This document shows, one piece after another, positions 33,198 to 43,643 of a DNA stretch of 64,000 bases. The stretch is taken from assembly GCF_000741175.1 (NCBI RefSeq), contig NZ_JGYS01000022.1, forward strand, positions 160,260 to 224,259, in the 5' to 3' direction. Positions within the stretch are counted from its first letter, which is position 1, and every line of letters starts with the position of its first letter. This stretch comes from Bifidobacterium callitrichos DSM 23973. Lineage in GTDB: Bacteria; Actinomycetota; Actinomycetes; Actinomycetales; Bifidobacteriaceae. The position numbers and the translations under genes were made by a program. The notes beneath the pieces were generated by a model. The model was not told the origin of the DNA. It searched no databases and saw only the letters and a program-made list of their open reading frames with translations.

Positions 33198-33989
33198 CTA
33201 CTTCTTGACGCCGCCGAAACGGCGGTCGCGGTGGATGTAGTGGTCGATCGAACGCCACAGGACCTCGCGGCCGCAGTCGGGGAACAGTTCGGGCACGAAG
33301 TCGAGCTCGGCGTAGGCGGCCTCCCACGGCAGGAAGTTCGACGTGCGCTGCTCGCCGGAGGTGCGGATCACGAGATCGCAGTCCGGGATGTCCGGGTTGT
33401 AGAGGTGGTCGGCGATCATCTTCTCGGTGACGCGGTCGCCGGAGATGCGCCCGTCGCGCACCTCGCGCGCGATCGCGGCGCAGGCGTCGGCGATCTCCGC
33501 GCGGCCGCCGTAGTTGATGCAGAACACCACGTCGATGACCTTGTTGTGCTTGGTGCGCTCCATCGCGACCTCAAGCTCGTCGATGACCGACTTCCACAGC
33601 TTCGGACGGCGTCCGGACCAGCGCACGCGCACGCCCCAGTCGTCCATCTGCGCGACGCGGCGGTGGATGATCTCACGTGAGAAGCCCATGAGGAAGCGCA
33701 CCTCCTGCGGGCTGCGCTTCCAGTTCTCGGTCGAGAACGTGTACAGGCTCAGATAGCGCACGCCGGCCTCGATCGCGCCGGCGATCGTATCGAAGACGAC
33801 CGGTTCGGCGGCCTGATGGCCATTGGTGCGGATCATGCCGCGCTGCTTGGCCCAGCGTCCGTTGCCGTCCATGATGACGCCCACGTGGCGAGGCACCTTG
33901 TCCTTGGGAAAATCGGGGATGCGCGAAGGGTCGGAGAATGGTGCCGCGGGAATGTCCAGCGAAGTGTAGTCGACGTTTTCGAAAGCCAT
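33198..33989 (-). CDS. uppS: Isoprenyl transferase (undecaprenyl diphosphate synthase type)
   Basis: A 263-aa cis-prenyltransferase. HVGVIMDGNGRWAKQRG (residues about 35-51) contains the catalytic Asp, followed by GHQAA, YTFSTENWKRSP, the INYGGRAEI block and RTSGEQRTSNFLPWEAAYAELDF. The enzyme elongates farnesyl diphosphate to the lipid carrier for cell-wall synthesis. ATG at 33989 lies six bases after the recO stop; a longer upstream frame is a shadow of recO. The recO-uppS order is usual in Actinobacteria. Confidence 0.94.
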   Translation of the reverse strand: MAFENVDYTSLDIPAAPFSDPSRIPDFPKDKVPRHVGVIMDGNGRWAKQRGMIRTNGHQAAEPVVFDTIAGAIEAGVRYLSLYTFSTENWKRSPQEVRFLMGFSREIIHRRVAQMDDWGVRVRWSGRRPKLWKSVIDELEVAMERTKHNKVIDVVFCINYGGRAEIADACAAIAREVRDGRISGDRVTEKMIADHLYNPDIPDCDLVIRTSGEQRTSNFLPWEAAYAELDFVPELFPDCGREVLWRSIDHYIHRDRRFGGVKK

Positions 33990-33994
33990 GACTG

Positions 33995-34744
33995 TCAATC
34001 TAGCAGTCGCATGGAACGTAGGGGGCGTTCGAGATAGTACTCGGCCCATTCCTCCACTTCGCGTTCGGTTTCCTGCGCGAGCTCGGTGCCGTCGAGCGTG
34101 GCCCAGTCGCCGTCGACGAGCGCGCGCAGCTGCGTGAGCGCGAGCGGCGAGAGCCGGTGCGATTCGGGCGTGTGGTCCTTGCCGCACATGAGACCGCCGG
34201 CCGGCATCGACAGGTACATGCCGAAGGCGAAGCCGTTCGATCGATCATCCATCGCAGGCCTCTCCCCGCACACCACGCAGGTCCTGAGGCGCGGCTCCCA
34301 ACCGGCGAGCGCGAGCGCGCGCATCACGTAGGACGAGGAGATGTGCGATGGCGCGTGCGCATGCCTGGCGAGTGCGTTCAACGCCCCGACGAGCAGCCGG
34401 TATTGTCCGGCGACGCGCTCCTCCTCGGTGCTCACGAGCTTGTCGACCGTTTCGACGATGACGTTCGCGGCGGTGTACGCGTCGTAGTCGGCGCTGATCG
34501 GACCGGCGTAGGCGGCGATCGATTCGGCCTGCGAGACGACGTCGAGCGAGTGTCCCTGCGCGATGAGCAGATCGGCGCGCATGAACGGTTCGAGTCGCGC
34601 GCCGAAGCGCGATTTGGTGCGTCGCACGCCTTTGGCCACGGCACGCACCTTGCCGTGGCCTCTGGTCAGCAGGGTGATGATGCGGTCGGCCTCCCCCAGC
34701 TTCGCGGTGCGCAGCACCACCCCTTCATCCCTGTACAACGGCAT
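33995..34744 (-). CDS. recO: DNA repair protein RecO
   Basis: A 249-aa protein opening with the OB fold MPLYRDEGVVLRTAKLGEADRIITLLTRGHGKVRAVAKGVRRTKSR-type sequence (first 45 residues) and containing a zinc site CVVCGERP near residue 150 with the second Cys pair partly represented by MCGKDH. RecO loads RecA onto SSB-coated DNA with RecR. Length and layout fit actinobacterial RecO. It lies 15 bp after the alpha/beta hydrolase gene and just before uppS. Confidence 0.94.
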   Translation of the reverse strand: MPLYRDEGVVLRTAKLGEADRIITLLTRGHGKVRAVAKGVRRTKSRFGARLEPFMRADLLIAQGHSLDVVSQAESIAAYAGPISADYDAYTAANVIVETVDKLVSTEEERVAGQYRLLVGALNALARHAHAPSHISSSYVMRALALAGWEPRLRTCVVCGERPAMDDRSNGFAFGMYLSMPAGGLMCGKDHTPESHRLSPLALTQLRALVDGDWATLDGTELAQETEREVEEWAEYYLERPLRSMRLLD

Positions 34745-34759
34745 GGACGATTAATCCCC

Positions 34760-36559
34760 TCAGTAGACGAACAGGCCCCAGAAGGCGAAGAAGAACAGCA
34801 CGTGGAGCATCGTGACGGCGGTGAGCCAGAACAGCACGCGGCCGAAGCGCGTGGTGGCGAGCACCGGTTCGGTGCCGCTGACCACGCCGCGGATCGATCC
34901 AGCCCGCGGCGGCCAGGCGAGGATGCCGCGTTCGGTGGCCACTTCGATGAGCCGGGCGAACACGCGCGACCACGCCCAGACGACGAGCGTGCACACGATC
35001 TGAATGACCGGCCAGCTCCACCACATGACCCCGGGCTCCTCGGCCGGCGCGGCGCCCCATGCGAGCCTGACCACGCCCATGATGACCTGCCCCAGACCGG
35101 AGGCGAACAGCAGCAGCGTGGCCATCGTGGTGACGGCGAGGGTGATGAGGGCGTTGCCGAATCCGTGCCGGAATCCCAGCCCCGGATAGCGTACGCCACG
35201 GTTGGCGCGGTGCAGTCTGAACGCCGCGTGCCGCCACAGCGCCGCAAGCCATGCGAGCGCCGTGGCGACGAGCAGCACCAGCATTCCCGCGTGCAGGATC
35301 GCGCCGTAGACGGTCAGCGACCGTCTGGGCGTCAGATCGTCGGGCACGGCGATCGACTGGTAGATCACATCGCCGGCGACGCGCTCGCTGGTCTGCGTGA
35401 GTCCCGCGACGGTGCCCAGCGCCCATGAGGTGACGTCGTCGACGTACTGGTCGGCGAACTTCGTGCCGGTCTCCGCCTCGTCGCCGACGCGCAGCACGTG
35501 GTTGGCCACCGGGTAGCTGCGGACGGTGACGTCCCAGTTGCCGGCCCGGTGCGCTTCGAGGAGGATGTGTTTGACACCTTCGACCTGTGCGGTCATCACG
35601 TCCTTCGACCCGTAGGCGACGAGCGTCGGTATCGCGTAGGCGTGCGATTCGGGCAGGTCGAGGTCGAAGTTGGTCAGGCCGAACAGGGCGGTGTCGGCGT
35701 TGAACACGCGCCGGACGATCGACTGGTAGCCGTCGTTGGCGCCGACGAGCGCGAAGTCCTGGGAGATGAAGAAGCCGAGCGATCGGCGGGGCGTGAACAC
35801 CATGGGGCTCAACAGCACCTGGAAGGCGATGTCCGGATCGTCGGCGAGCAGGTACTGGCTGATCCACGTCGATTCGCTGGTCGCGTAGATGCCGACCTTG
35901 TCGGCGTCCACGTTCTCGAAGCCGCGCAGCAGGTTGATGGCGGCGTCGTAGACGCGCGCGGACGCCGGATAGTCGCGGGTGACGTCGGAGGTGGACCAGA
36001 CGGGCTTGTCGATGACGGCGGTGACGAATCCGGCGGAGGCGAGCGTGGTGGCCATGTCGCCGAACGAATTGTATGCGGTGCCGAATCCGGCGCCGTGCAT
36101 GAAGACCACGCCCGGACGCCTGACCGGTTTGCCCGAGGCCTCGACCGGCTCGCGTATCAGCACGGTGATGGTCTGCGTCTCGTCCGCGCCCGACCCCTGC
36201 ACCTTCCAGGTGTCGTCCGCGTCCGGGTCGACGGCGACGCCGCGCGGTCCGCCGACCTGCGTGCCGTCGCGGCGCATGGTCAGTTCGATGGCTCGCTCCT
36301 CGACCTCGTACGTGCCCGCGCGGTCGAGCGTGCGCCCGGCCGCGCCGCCCGCGTCATCGTTCGCATCGCCATCCGCATCCGTGTCGAACGTGACGGCCGT
36401 GTCGTCGGTGAGCGTGGCGATGGTCTGTCCGGTGGGATCGTTGTTCCACGGGACGGTGGTGAGGTTGGAGACGGAGACGAGCAGGCCCATCAGGATGATG
36501 AAGATGGGCAGGCTGACCGTCAGCCGACGCCAGAAGGACCACGGGGCGGGATCGGTCAA
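34760..36559 (-). CDS. Membrane-anchored alpha/beta hydrolase
   Basis: A 599-aa protein with one N-terminal membrane helix (residues about 12-32), an extracytoplasmic alpha/beta hydrolase domain and four C-terminal membrane helices from about residue 400. RRPGVVFMHGAGFGTAYNSFGDMA forms the oxyanion strand. The nucleophile elbow reads YATSEST instead of GxSxG, with GSKDVMT and ANHVLR as Asp and His candidates. The start is a TTG at 36559 preceded by GAGGACG. It lies between ispG and recO. No substrate can be assigned; a lipid or peptidoglycan-linked ester is conceivable. Confidence 0.72.
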   Translation of the reverse strand: MTDPAPWSFWRRLTVSLPIFIILMGLLVSVSNLTTVPWNNDPTGQTIATLTDDTAVTFDTDADGDANDDAGGAAGRTLDRAGTYEVEERAIELTMRRDGTQVGGPRGVAVDPDADDTWKVQGSGADETQTITVLIREPVEASGKPVRRPGVVFMHGAGFGTAYNSFGDMATTLASAGFVTAVIDKPVWSTSDVTRDYPASARVYDAAINLLRGFENVDADKVGIYATSESTWISQYLLADDPDIAFQVLLSPMVFTPRRSLGFFISQDFALVGANDGYQSIVRRVFNADTALFGLTNFDLDLPESHAYAIPTLVAYGSKDVMTAQVEGVKHILLEAHRAGNWDVTVRSYPVANHVLRVGDEAETGTKFADQYVDDVTSWALGTVAGLTQTSERVAGDVIYQSIAVPDDLTPRRSLTVYGAILHAGMLVLLVATALAWLAALWRHAAFRLHRANRGVRYPGLGFRHGFGNALITLAVTTMATLLLFASGLGQVIMGVVRLAWGAAPAEEPGVMWWSWPVIQIVCTLVVWAWSRVFARLIEVATERGILAWPPRAGSIRGVVSGTEPVLATTRFGRVLFWLTAVTMLHVLFFFAFWGLFVY

Positions 36560-36568
36560 GGCGCGTCC

Positions 36569-37803
<1,235 letters not shown>

Positions 37804-37804
<1 letters not shown>

Positions 37805-38988
37805 CACTGCTTGTCTATCAGGTCGTCTGCCAGGCGGCGGGCCTCGCGCTCGAGCTGTTCCATTTCCTCCACGTCACGGAACAGCGGGTCGCCTCGCAGT
37901 TCGGCGTCCATCTGGTCGAGCACGGCCTTGACCGTGTCGACGATGCCGAGATACGGGAGACGATGATCGAGGAAGGCATGCACGGCCTGCTCGTTGGCGG
38001 CGTTGAGGACCGCGGTGTGCTTCTCCGACGCCGTCAGGCAGTGGCGCGCGAGCGAGACGGCGGGGAACGCCTCGTCGTCGAGCGGCTCGAACGTCCACGA
38101 GGCCGCCTTGGTCCAATCGCATGCGGCGGCCACGTTCGTCATGCGATCCGGCGCGGACAGGCCCAGCGCGATGGGCAGGCGCATGTCCGGCGGCGACGCC
38201 TGCGCGATGGTGGCACCGTCGACGAACTCGACCATCGAATGCACGATGGACTGCGGATGGACCGTCACGTCGATGCGATCCGGCGGCACGTTGAACAGGC
38301 GCGACGCCTCGATGACCTCGAGGCCCTTGTTCATCAGGGTGGACGAGTTGATGGTGACGACCGGACCCATGTTCCACGTGGGGTGGTGCAGCGCCTGCTC
38401 GGGGGTGATGTCGGTCATCTGCTCGCGCTTCATGCCGCGGAACGGGCCGCCGGAGGCGGTGACGATGAGGCGGGCGACCTCGGCGTGCGTGCCGGAGCGC
38501 AGCGACTGCCAGATCGCGGAGTGCTCGGAGTCGACCGGATTGATCTGATCCTCGCGCACGCGAGCGCCGAACAGGAGGTGTCCGCCGGCGACGACGGACT
38601 CCTTGTTGGCCAGAGCCAGCTGCGATCCGGCCTTCAGTGCGGCGATCGACGGTTCGAGGCCGATCGAGCCGGTGATGCCGTTGAGGACGACCGAGGCGCC
38701 GAAGCCGGCCATCGCGACGACGGCGTCGTGGCCGGCCTGCACCTGCGTGTAGGGGGCGCCGGCACGGTCGAGGGCCTCACGCAGCTCCTTGACCTTGGAC
38801 GTGTCGTTGATGACGACCTGCGGCACACGGAAGCGAGCCGCCTGGCGGGCGAGCAGATCGATGTGCGAACCGCCGGCCGCAAGGCCGACGATGGTGAATC
38901 GTTCGGGATGACGGGAGATGACGTCAAGAGCCTGGGTACCGATCGAACCGGTGGACCCGAGTACGACGACGGTGTTGCTGTGGATCAC
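37804..38988 (-). CDS. dxr: 1-deoxy-D-xylulose 5-phosphate reductoisomerase
   Basis: A 394-aa enzyme beginning [18 protein letters not shown], the NADPH-binding motif. [34 protein letters not shown] and [20 protein letters not shown] are the metal- and substrate-binding blocks. It starts with GTG at 38988, four bases overlapping the DivIVA-domain gene. It commits DXP to the methylerythritol phosphate pathway. Confidence 0.95.
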
Positions 38989-40724
38989 TGTTCCTTCTTT
39001 GTCGTGTCCTGTATCTCATCCGACATGTTTCCGTTGATGGACGGGAACGAGAGGTCGGGGATGCCGAGATCGTGGTTGTTGGCCGACAGCAGCGAGAAGG
39101 GCGGCTGCGGGGGTTGCGTGGAGCCGCGTTCCGGCTTCGCGGCGGGCGCGAAGGACGGGATCGCGGCGGACGTGGAGACCGACGGTGAGGTGGATGATGG
39201 GGTGGGTGATGCCGTGGCGGAGGACACGACGGGCGCGGACGGCGCCGAGGCCGGGGCGGACGGCGTGACCGCCGGCATCGAGGTGAAGGTGTTGGGCACG
39301 TCGAGGCTCGGCATATGCGGCTCGAACGGGGAGGTGCCGTTCACCTTCGGAAATTCCTGGGAGGCCTCGGCCATCTGCGCAAGCGCATCCAGCGAGGAGG
39401 TCGTGTACTTGTCGTCCGACTGTGCGGGAGCCGGGGATGCCGGTTTCGGCGACGCGGACGGGGCGAAGGACGGGGACGGCGGCGTCGCGAACGACGGCGG
39501 CATCTCGATCGGAGCCGTCGGCGTGGTGTACGACGACGCCGGCGCCGACGCCGACGAAGGCGTCACGGGTGCCGCAGCGACCGGGACGACGGGAGAGACG
39601 ATCGGAGCAGTCGGGGCGACCGAGACGGCCGAGGCAGTCGATGCGGTCGGGGCTGCGGCGGAGGTCGCGGGCGCGGCCGAGGCGGCCGGGAAGAGCGGCG
39701 CCACCGGAGTCGATGCGACCGACGCGACCGGTTCGACTGGCGGCACGGACGGTGTCGACGCCGATGCCGCGCTTCCGGCCGATGCCGAGAACAGACTCTG
39801 CTCGGCCTGGCTCAGCGCGTTGAAGCTTGCCGCCTCGTCAGCCTTGACGGACGGCGCGTAGCCGTGCGGGGTGTCGTCGTCACCGTCGGTCGAACGGCGT
39901 CGGGCGTCGGCGGAGAACAGGGGCGCGACCTGTCCGCCGGCGATCGCGGTGGCCGACTGCGCGGCGGAGGATGCGGCGTTCGCAGCGGATGCGACGGGTT
40001 GCGCGGCGGATGCGATGGACGCCTCTGCCTCCATCGGCACCGCGCGGGGGCGCGGCTGGGAGCCGATCGAGGCGGCGGAACCGTCGGCGTCGCCGTCGGC
40101 GGTGATGTAGTCGGAGATGCGGTCGAAGGATTCGATGCGGCTCAGCAGCTCCACGCAGGAGTTGAGGAAGTAGTCGACCTGACGTTCGTCATAGCCCTTC
40201 CTGCCCTTGCGCTGGGTGAACACGGAGTCCGCCACGTAATCGGGGGTGATGACGTCGAGCTTGGGATCGTCCTCGGCACCGTCCACGCCGAGTTCGGCGG
40301 CGCATTTGTCGACGATCCGGTCGATCAGGCGATCGACCTGTTTGCGATCGTAGGAGGGGGACTTTCCCCGCCCTGGCGCGAACCGCTCGCCCTCCCCTCG
40401 GTCGGCATGGCCGGCGATCTCGCGGTACAGCTCCTCGGTGCGCGCCTTCCACGCCACGCGACCCTGCTTGGAGATCTCCCATGTGGTCTGCTTGTCGACC
40501 ACCGCGCGCTCCAGCCTGGCGAGCGCCGCATCGACCTGCGCGATGACGTATCCGCCCCTCTTCAATTCGAAGGACACGTTCTGAATGTCCTGCTGGGTCA
40601 GCTGCGCGTCGTCGCTCTCGTACAGCTTGTGCGCCTTATCCAGAAACTCGTCCACCTGATCGGGGTCGTATCCCCACTTGCGCTTGCCCGCCCTGGGGAT
40701 TCCGGCTTCGGATTGCTGCGCCAT
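38985..40724 (-). CDS. DivIVA-domain protein with long Ala/Pro/Ser-rich region
   Basis: A 579-aa protein. Three DivIVA-type repeats (WGYDPDQVDEFLDKAHKLYESDD near residue 16, a degenerate one near 105 with SYDRKQVDRLIDRIV, and KGYDERQVDYFLNSCVELL near 175) are followed by about 330 low-complexity residues rich in Ala, Pro, Ser and Val and a C-terminal DLSFPSING segment. DivIVA proteins mark curved membranes and poles and guide division or polar growth. ATG at 40724 follows GAGGAGG. The disordered tail suggests a scaffold; the exact role is unknown. Confidence 0.75.
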   Translation of the reverse strand: MAQQSEAGIPRAGKRKWGYDPDQVDEFLDKAHKLYESDDAQLTQQDIQNVSFELKRGGYVIAQVDAALARLERAVVDKQTTWEISKQGRVAWKARTEELYREIAGHADRGEGERFAPGRGKSPSYDRKQVDRLIDRIVDKCAAELGVDGAEDDPKLDVITPDYVADSVFTQRKGRKGYDERQVDYFLNSCVELLSRIESFDRISDYITADGDADGSAASIGSQPRPRAVPMEAEASIASAAQPVASAANAASSAAQSATAIAGGQVAPLFSADARRRSTDGDDDTPHGYAPSVKADEAASFNALSQAEQSLFSASAGSAASASTPSVPPVEPVASVASTPVAPLFPAASAAPATSAAAPTASTASAVSVAPTAPIVSPVVPVAAAPVTPSSASAPASSYTTPTAPIEMPPSFATPPSPSFAPSASPKPASPAPAQSDDKYTTSSLDALAQMAEASQEFPKVNGTSPFEPHMPSLDVPNTFTSMPAVTPSAPASAPSAPVVSSATASPTPSSTSPSVSTSAAIPSFAPAAKPERGSTQPPQPPFSLLSANNHDLGIPDLSFPSINGNMSDEIQDTTKKEQ

Positions 40725-40990
40725 GGGCTTCAAACCTCCTCAAGGAACATACGATACTGTGTGCCACATTACGTGACTGTTGAGACGCATGAGCGCATTC
40801 GGCGTCGATCAACAGGGAAATAACACGGCGTTTTCACCACCGGGCCGCCGTTTTCCCGCCGGCGAAGGCTGCCAATAGGGGCGTTTCCTCCACTACCGGC
40901 GTTTTTTCGCGTTGCTTCCCCCATCCGGCTCCATCCGCCCCCATCAGGCTTGCGGCTTGTGCCCGGGTTGCGCTATGGTTAAATGTCTAC

Positions 40991-41064
40991 GGGCGATTAG
41001 CTCAGTTGGTTAGAGCGCCACCTTTACACGGTGGATGTCACAGGTTCGAGTCCTGTATCGCCCA
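40991..41064 (+). tRNA. tRNA-Val (anticodon TAC)
   Basis: GGGCGAT at 40991 pairs with ATCGCCC at 41057-41063. D arm AGCTCAGTTGGTTAGAGC, anticodon arm CCACC-TTTACAC-GGTGG with TAC in the loop, and T arm CAGGTTCGAGTCCTG are all canonical. The CCA end is not encoded. Its 3' part is the integration target of the downstream element. Confidence 0.96.
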
Positions 41065-41146
41065 CATAGGATAAGGCCCGGAATCCCAACGATTCCGGGC
41101 CTTATCCGTCCCGTAGGATGGCGCTGTGACAACATCGTGACAACGA
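41045..41146. repeat. Left 102-bp attachment repeat
   Basis: From TTCGAGTCCTGTATCGCCC in the tRNA through a terminator to GACAACATCGTGACAACGA, these 102 bases recur at 49398-49499 with two differences. They mark the left end of the integrated element and rebuild the tRNA 3' end. Confidence 0.9.
41071..41105. terminator. Terminator behind tRNA-Val
   Basis: ATAAGGCCCGGAATC and GATTCCGGGCCTTAT form a perfect 15-bp stem around CCAAC. The same hairpin is duplicated in the right attachment repeat. Confidence 0.85.
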
Positions 41147-41150
41147 AAAG

Positions 41151-42296
41151 TCACGTGGCATCCCCCGCCACCCTGTCGAGCGCATCCGCCACGTCGTCAA
41201 GGTCGCTGTCGAACAGGTCGGCGTACACGTCCAAGGTCATCGCCGCCGAGGAATGACCAAGCATCCGCTGGAGCGCCTTGACGTTCGCGCCAGCATGCAC
41301 CGCCAAGGACGCCGCCGTATGACGAAGGTCGTGTGGAGACGGCCATTGTTTGGCCGGCCATCCGAGCCGGCGAAGCGCGGACGGCCACCACGTCCGATTG
41401 CGCTTCAGGGAACTCGCGGATTGTGGGCGCAAGGGCGCGCCCGACCTGTCCACGAATACCCTCGCGTCGTCGCCGTCCGTCTCGCGCCGCCGTACGACTA
41501 TCGGACCGACCGCCTCGAGGACCACGCGGGGCATGACTACATCCCGCCCCCTGCCGTTCTTGGGCGTGCCGTCGATTATCTCGCCATCCACTTTCGACGT
41601 GCTGGACACTATGTGGAGCCGCCGCCGCTTCAGATCGACGTCGCGGACGCGAAGCGCCGCCGCCTCGCCCCATCTCAACCCGCACAATCCCAAGGTGAGT
41701 ATGAGCGCGCGTCGGTCCGCGCCGAGTTCCTCACCCCTGCCGCATTCATCCGCGAAGTCGAGTAGCTGACCCATCGTCAGGTACACGCGCCGTTCCTTGC
41801 GCTTGGGGCGCGCTGGAAGCCGGACATCATCACAGGGATTCGATGGTAGACGCTTTTCCTTGACCGCGTATCCAAGCACGCCATTCATGACGCCGAACGC
41901 GCGCGACGTGGTGGAAGCGCTTCGCCTCGCGGCTATCCCGCTGACCCACGCCTGTAGCTCGCCGCACGTGATCGATGCAATCTTGCGCCGCGCCCACACG
42001 TCGCGGCAATGGGTGGCCCACGCGACGGCAACGCCGTGACGATAGGTCGGTTTCCACAGCGGCCTCATTACGTCGAACCACCGTTCGTAGAGTTCTCCCA
42101 CTGTCAGGTTTCCCGCCGAAGGGTCTATGAACGTGTTCGTGGCCGAGGCGATCACGACGTGTTCCGCCGCCCACGTTTCGGCGTCGCGTTTCCGTCTGAA
42201 CCCGCGTTTCGTGGTCTGTGAGCCGTCAGGCTTGCGGTAGGTGACGCGCCACCGCGTCTCGCCTGTCCTCAGCGTGTATTTCTCATAGCTCGCCAC
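41151..42296 (-). CDS. int: Tyrosine recombinase (integrase) of the element
   Basis: A 381-aa phage-type integrase: an N-terminal AP2-like arm-binding domain (YTLRTGETRWRVTYRKPDG), a core-binding SAM-like domain (residues about 65-165) and a catalytic domain with Arg in LCGLRWGEA, HDLRHT, and the nucleophile Tyr in LDVYADLF near residue 357. All catalytic residues are present. It reads toward the tRNA and ends five bases from the left repeat, the typical orientation for integration into a tRNA 3' end. Three copies of GTGACAACATCGTGACAAC are candidate arm sites. Confidence 0.95.
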   Translation of the reverse strand: MASYEKYTLRTGETRWRVTYRKPDGSQTTKRGFRRKRDAETWAAEHVVIASATNTFIDPSAGNLTVGELYERWFDVMRPLWKPTYRHGVAVAWATHCRDVWARRKIASITCGELQAWVSGIAARRSASTTSRAFGVMNGVLGYAVKEKRLPSNPCDDVRLPARPKRKERRVYLTMGQLLDFADECGRGEELGADRRALILTLGLCGLRWGEAAALRVRDVDLKRRRLHIVSSTSKVDGEIIDGTPKNGRGRDVVMPRVVLEAVGPIVVRRRETDGDDARVFVDRSGAPLRPQSASSLKRNRTWWPSALRRLGWPAKQWPSPHDLRHTAASLAVHAGANVKALQRMLGHSSAAMTLDVYADLFDSDLDDVADALDRVAGDAT

Positions 42297-42302
42297 GGAA
42301 GA

Positions 42303-42863
42303 CTACCCCCTCGAGCCGCGTATGAGTTGGGCGTCTGATCGGCGGGCCGACTCAACTAGAGCTGCCTTCTCGGCTTGAGTTGCCGCCTCTGCGTCGTCAG
42401 GCAGCCACATCGTCACCCCTGCCGTCATGTTTCTCGCCTGTATCTCGGGGCGCGCGTGAAGCCGGAACAACGCTATCGCCCGATCATTGCCGGAATGGTC
42501 GGATAGTGCGGGGTCCTGTGGAAGCTCAAGCGGTTCATCGCCCCTAGCCCATAGCCATGCGACGTTCGACCCCATCTCATCCGGGTATCCGGTTATCCGC
42601 GTGGTGATGTCCCTCGAGCCGCTTTCAGGCAACAGAAGAGTGAGCGGACTGACCTCGAACACGATGGCGAGGGCCATTAGGTCGTCTACATCCACCTTGC
42701 GTTTCCCGTTCTCGGCATCGCGGATAGCAACCGGCGTAAGCGGTCGGCCGACTTCCGCCAACTTCTCGGCTAAGTCCTTGTATTGCATACTGCCGCGCAA
42801 CCTCTTTATGTTCGCGGCTACTTGCTTACCAGTTTCGTCTATTGGGTTCGTGGCTCTTGGCAT
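42303..42863 (-). CDS. Helix-turn-helix repressor of the element
   Basis: A 186-aa protein with a Cro/CI-type helix-turn-helix (residues about 14-75: VAANIKRLRGSMQYKDLAEKL, then TPVAIRDAENGKRKVD). The C-terminal part, with VAWLWARGDEPLELP and ALFRLHARPEI, lacks an obvious LexA-type protease domain. It stands divergent from the excisionase and replication genes and probably maintains the integrated state. It ends six bases before the integrase start. Confidence 0.82.
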   Translation of the reverse strand: MPRATNPIDETGKQVAANIKRLRGSMQYKDLAEKLAEVGRPLTPVAIRDAENGKRKVDVDDLMALAIVFEVSPLTLLLPESGSRDITTRITGYPDEMGSNVAWLWARGDEPLELPQDPALSDHSGNDRAIALFRLHARPEIQARNMTAGVTMWLPDDAEAATQAEKAALVESARRSDAQLIRGSRG

Positions 42864-43035
42864 GGCTTAAGTCTATTGACATTTATCAGCAATGAGCAAC
42901 ATTACGACACGCTGACACCAAATTGTTGACAATCACTGACGATTGCAGTAGTTCTATAGTCATCGTCAAAAATCAACAATGATTGACATTGTTTCACGTG
43001 AAACCGTGGAACACAGGGATAGGAGATGCACAGGG
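42864..43035. promoter_or_regulatory. Divergent control region of the element
   Basis: Several ATTGACA- and TTGTTGAC-like hexamers and TCAACAATGATTGACATTG repeats lie between the repressor and the excisionase-like gene. TGACGAT (from 42937) and ATCGTCA (from 42962) form an inverted pair. These are candidate promoters and repressor operators; the parS-like site lies at the right end. Confidence 0.5.
42990..43005. promoter_or_regulatory. parS-like centromere site
   Basis: TGTTTCACGTGAAACC matches the canonical parS sequence TGTTTCACGTGAAACA at 15 of 16 positions, and the 14-bp palindromic core GTTTCACGTGAAAC is perfect. Host ParB would be expected to bind it. No parA or parB gene is present in the element. 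Confidence 0.8.
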
Positions 43036-43248
43036 ATGACTCAGACAGCTACCCCCGCCATCGCGATCACCAGCGATGACGTGTGGATGACCCCGCGCGA
43101 AGCCGCCGAGTACGCGCACACCACCACCGGCACGCTCTCGACGCTTCGCTGGACCAAAAACGGACCCAAATTCTACAAGCCGACCTCGCGCCGAGTCCTG
43201 TACAGGAAGTCCGACCTTGACGACTGGATTATGGGCGGTACGAAATGA
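43036..43248 (+). CDS. Excisionase-like helix-turn-helix protein
   Basis: A 70-aa MerR/Xis-like protein. DVWMTPREAAEYAHTTTGTLSTLRWTKNGPKFYKPTSRRVLYRKSDLDDWI is the classical small winged-helix architecture that bends DNA and directs excision or replication control. ATG at 43036 follows AGGAGATGCACAGGG; the longer frame from 42979 would start inside the control region. It overlaps the next gene by four bases (ATGA). Confidence 0.85.
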   Translation: MTQTATPAIAITSDDVWMTPREAAEYAHTTTGTLSTLRWTKNGPKFYKPTSRRVLYRKSDLDDWIMGGTK

Positions 43249-43643
43249 GACACGTTGACGCCCTATGGCTGACAGTGCTGTTGTCGGTGCCGTTCATCGT
43301 GGGTTTCGCCACGTACGCCCTACACATGTCCCTGTTGATCGGCTTCGTCGCACTCGCCGTCTGCCTGACCGCAAACCACATGGAAACAAGAAGTACCCCC
43401 GCACAGCGGAAGAGCTTTGAGCGGGGGTTGGAGAAAGGAAGGCGAAATGGCGAGACCGATTCATCCGCAATCGCCCTATCCGATTCTACTGCCTTTGGCG
43501 TACACGGACGAGGAAATGAAGGCGATTCGGGACTGGATTGCATGGAACCGGCACATGGTCAGGGCCACGCGCCCGCCCCGACTAGACGATTCGTGGTATG
43601 TGGGCGACGGCACACCCCGCGATCAATCCGGCAAACCCTTTGA
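43245..43643 (+). CDS. Small membrane protein with a questionable C-terminal extension
   Basis: The frame of 132 aa starts within the excisionase stop (ATGA). The first 50 residues hold two membrane helices (LWLTVLLSVPFIVGFATYA and MSLLIGFVALAVCL), then a charged stretch RKSFERGLEKGRR. Beyond about residue 67 it overlaps another, better supported gene and its composition is poor, so the extension may be a by-product of the overlap. Function unknown; a small membrane protein in this place could act in superinfection exclusion, which is only a guess. Confidence 0.5.
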   Translation: MRHVDALWLTVLLSVPFIVGFATYALHMSLLIGFVALAVCLTANHMETRSTPAQRKSFERGLEKGRRNGETDSSAIALSDSTAFGVHGRGNEGDSGLDCMEPAHGQGHAPAPTRRFVVCGRRHTPRSIRQTL

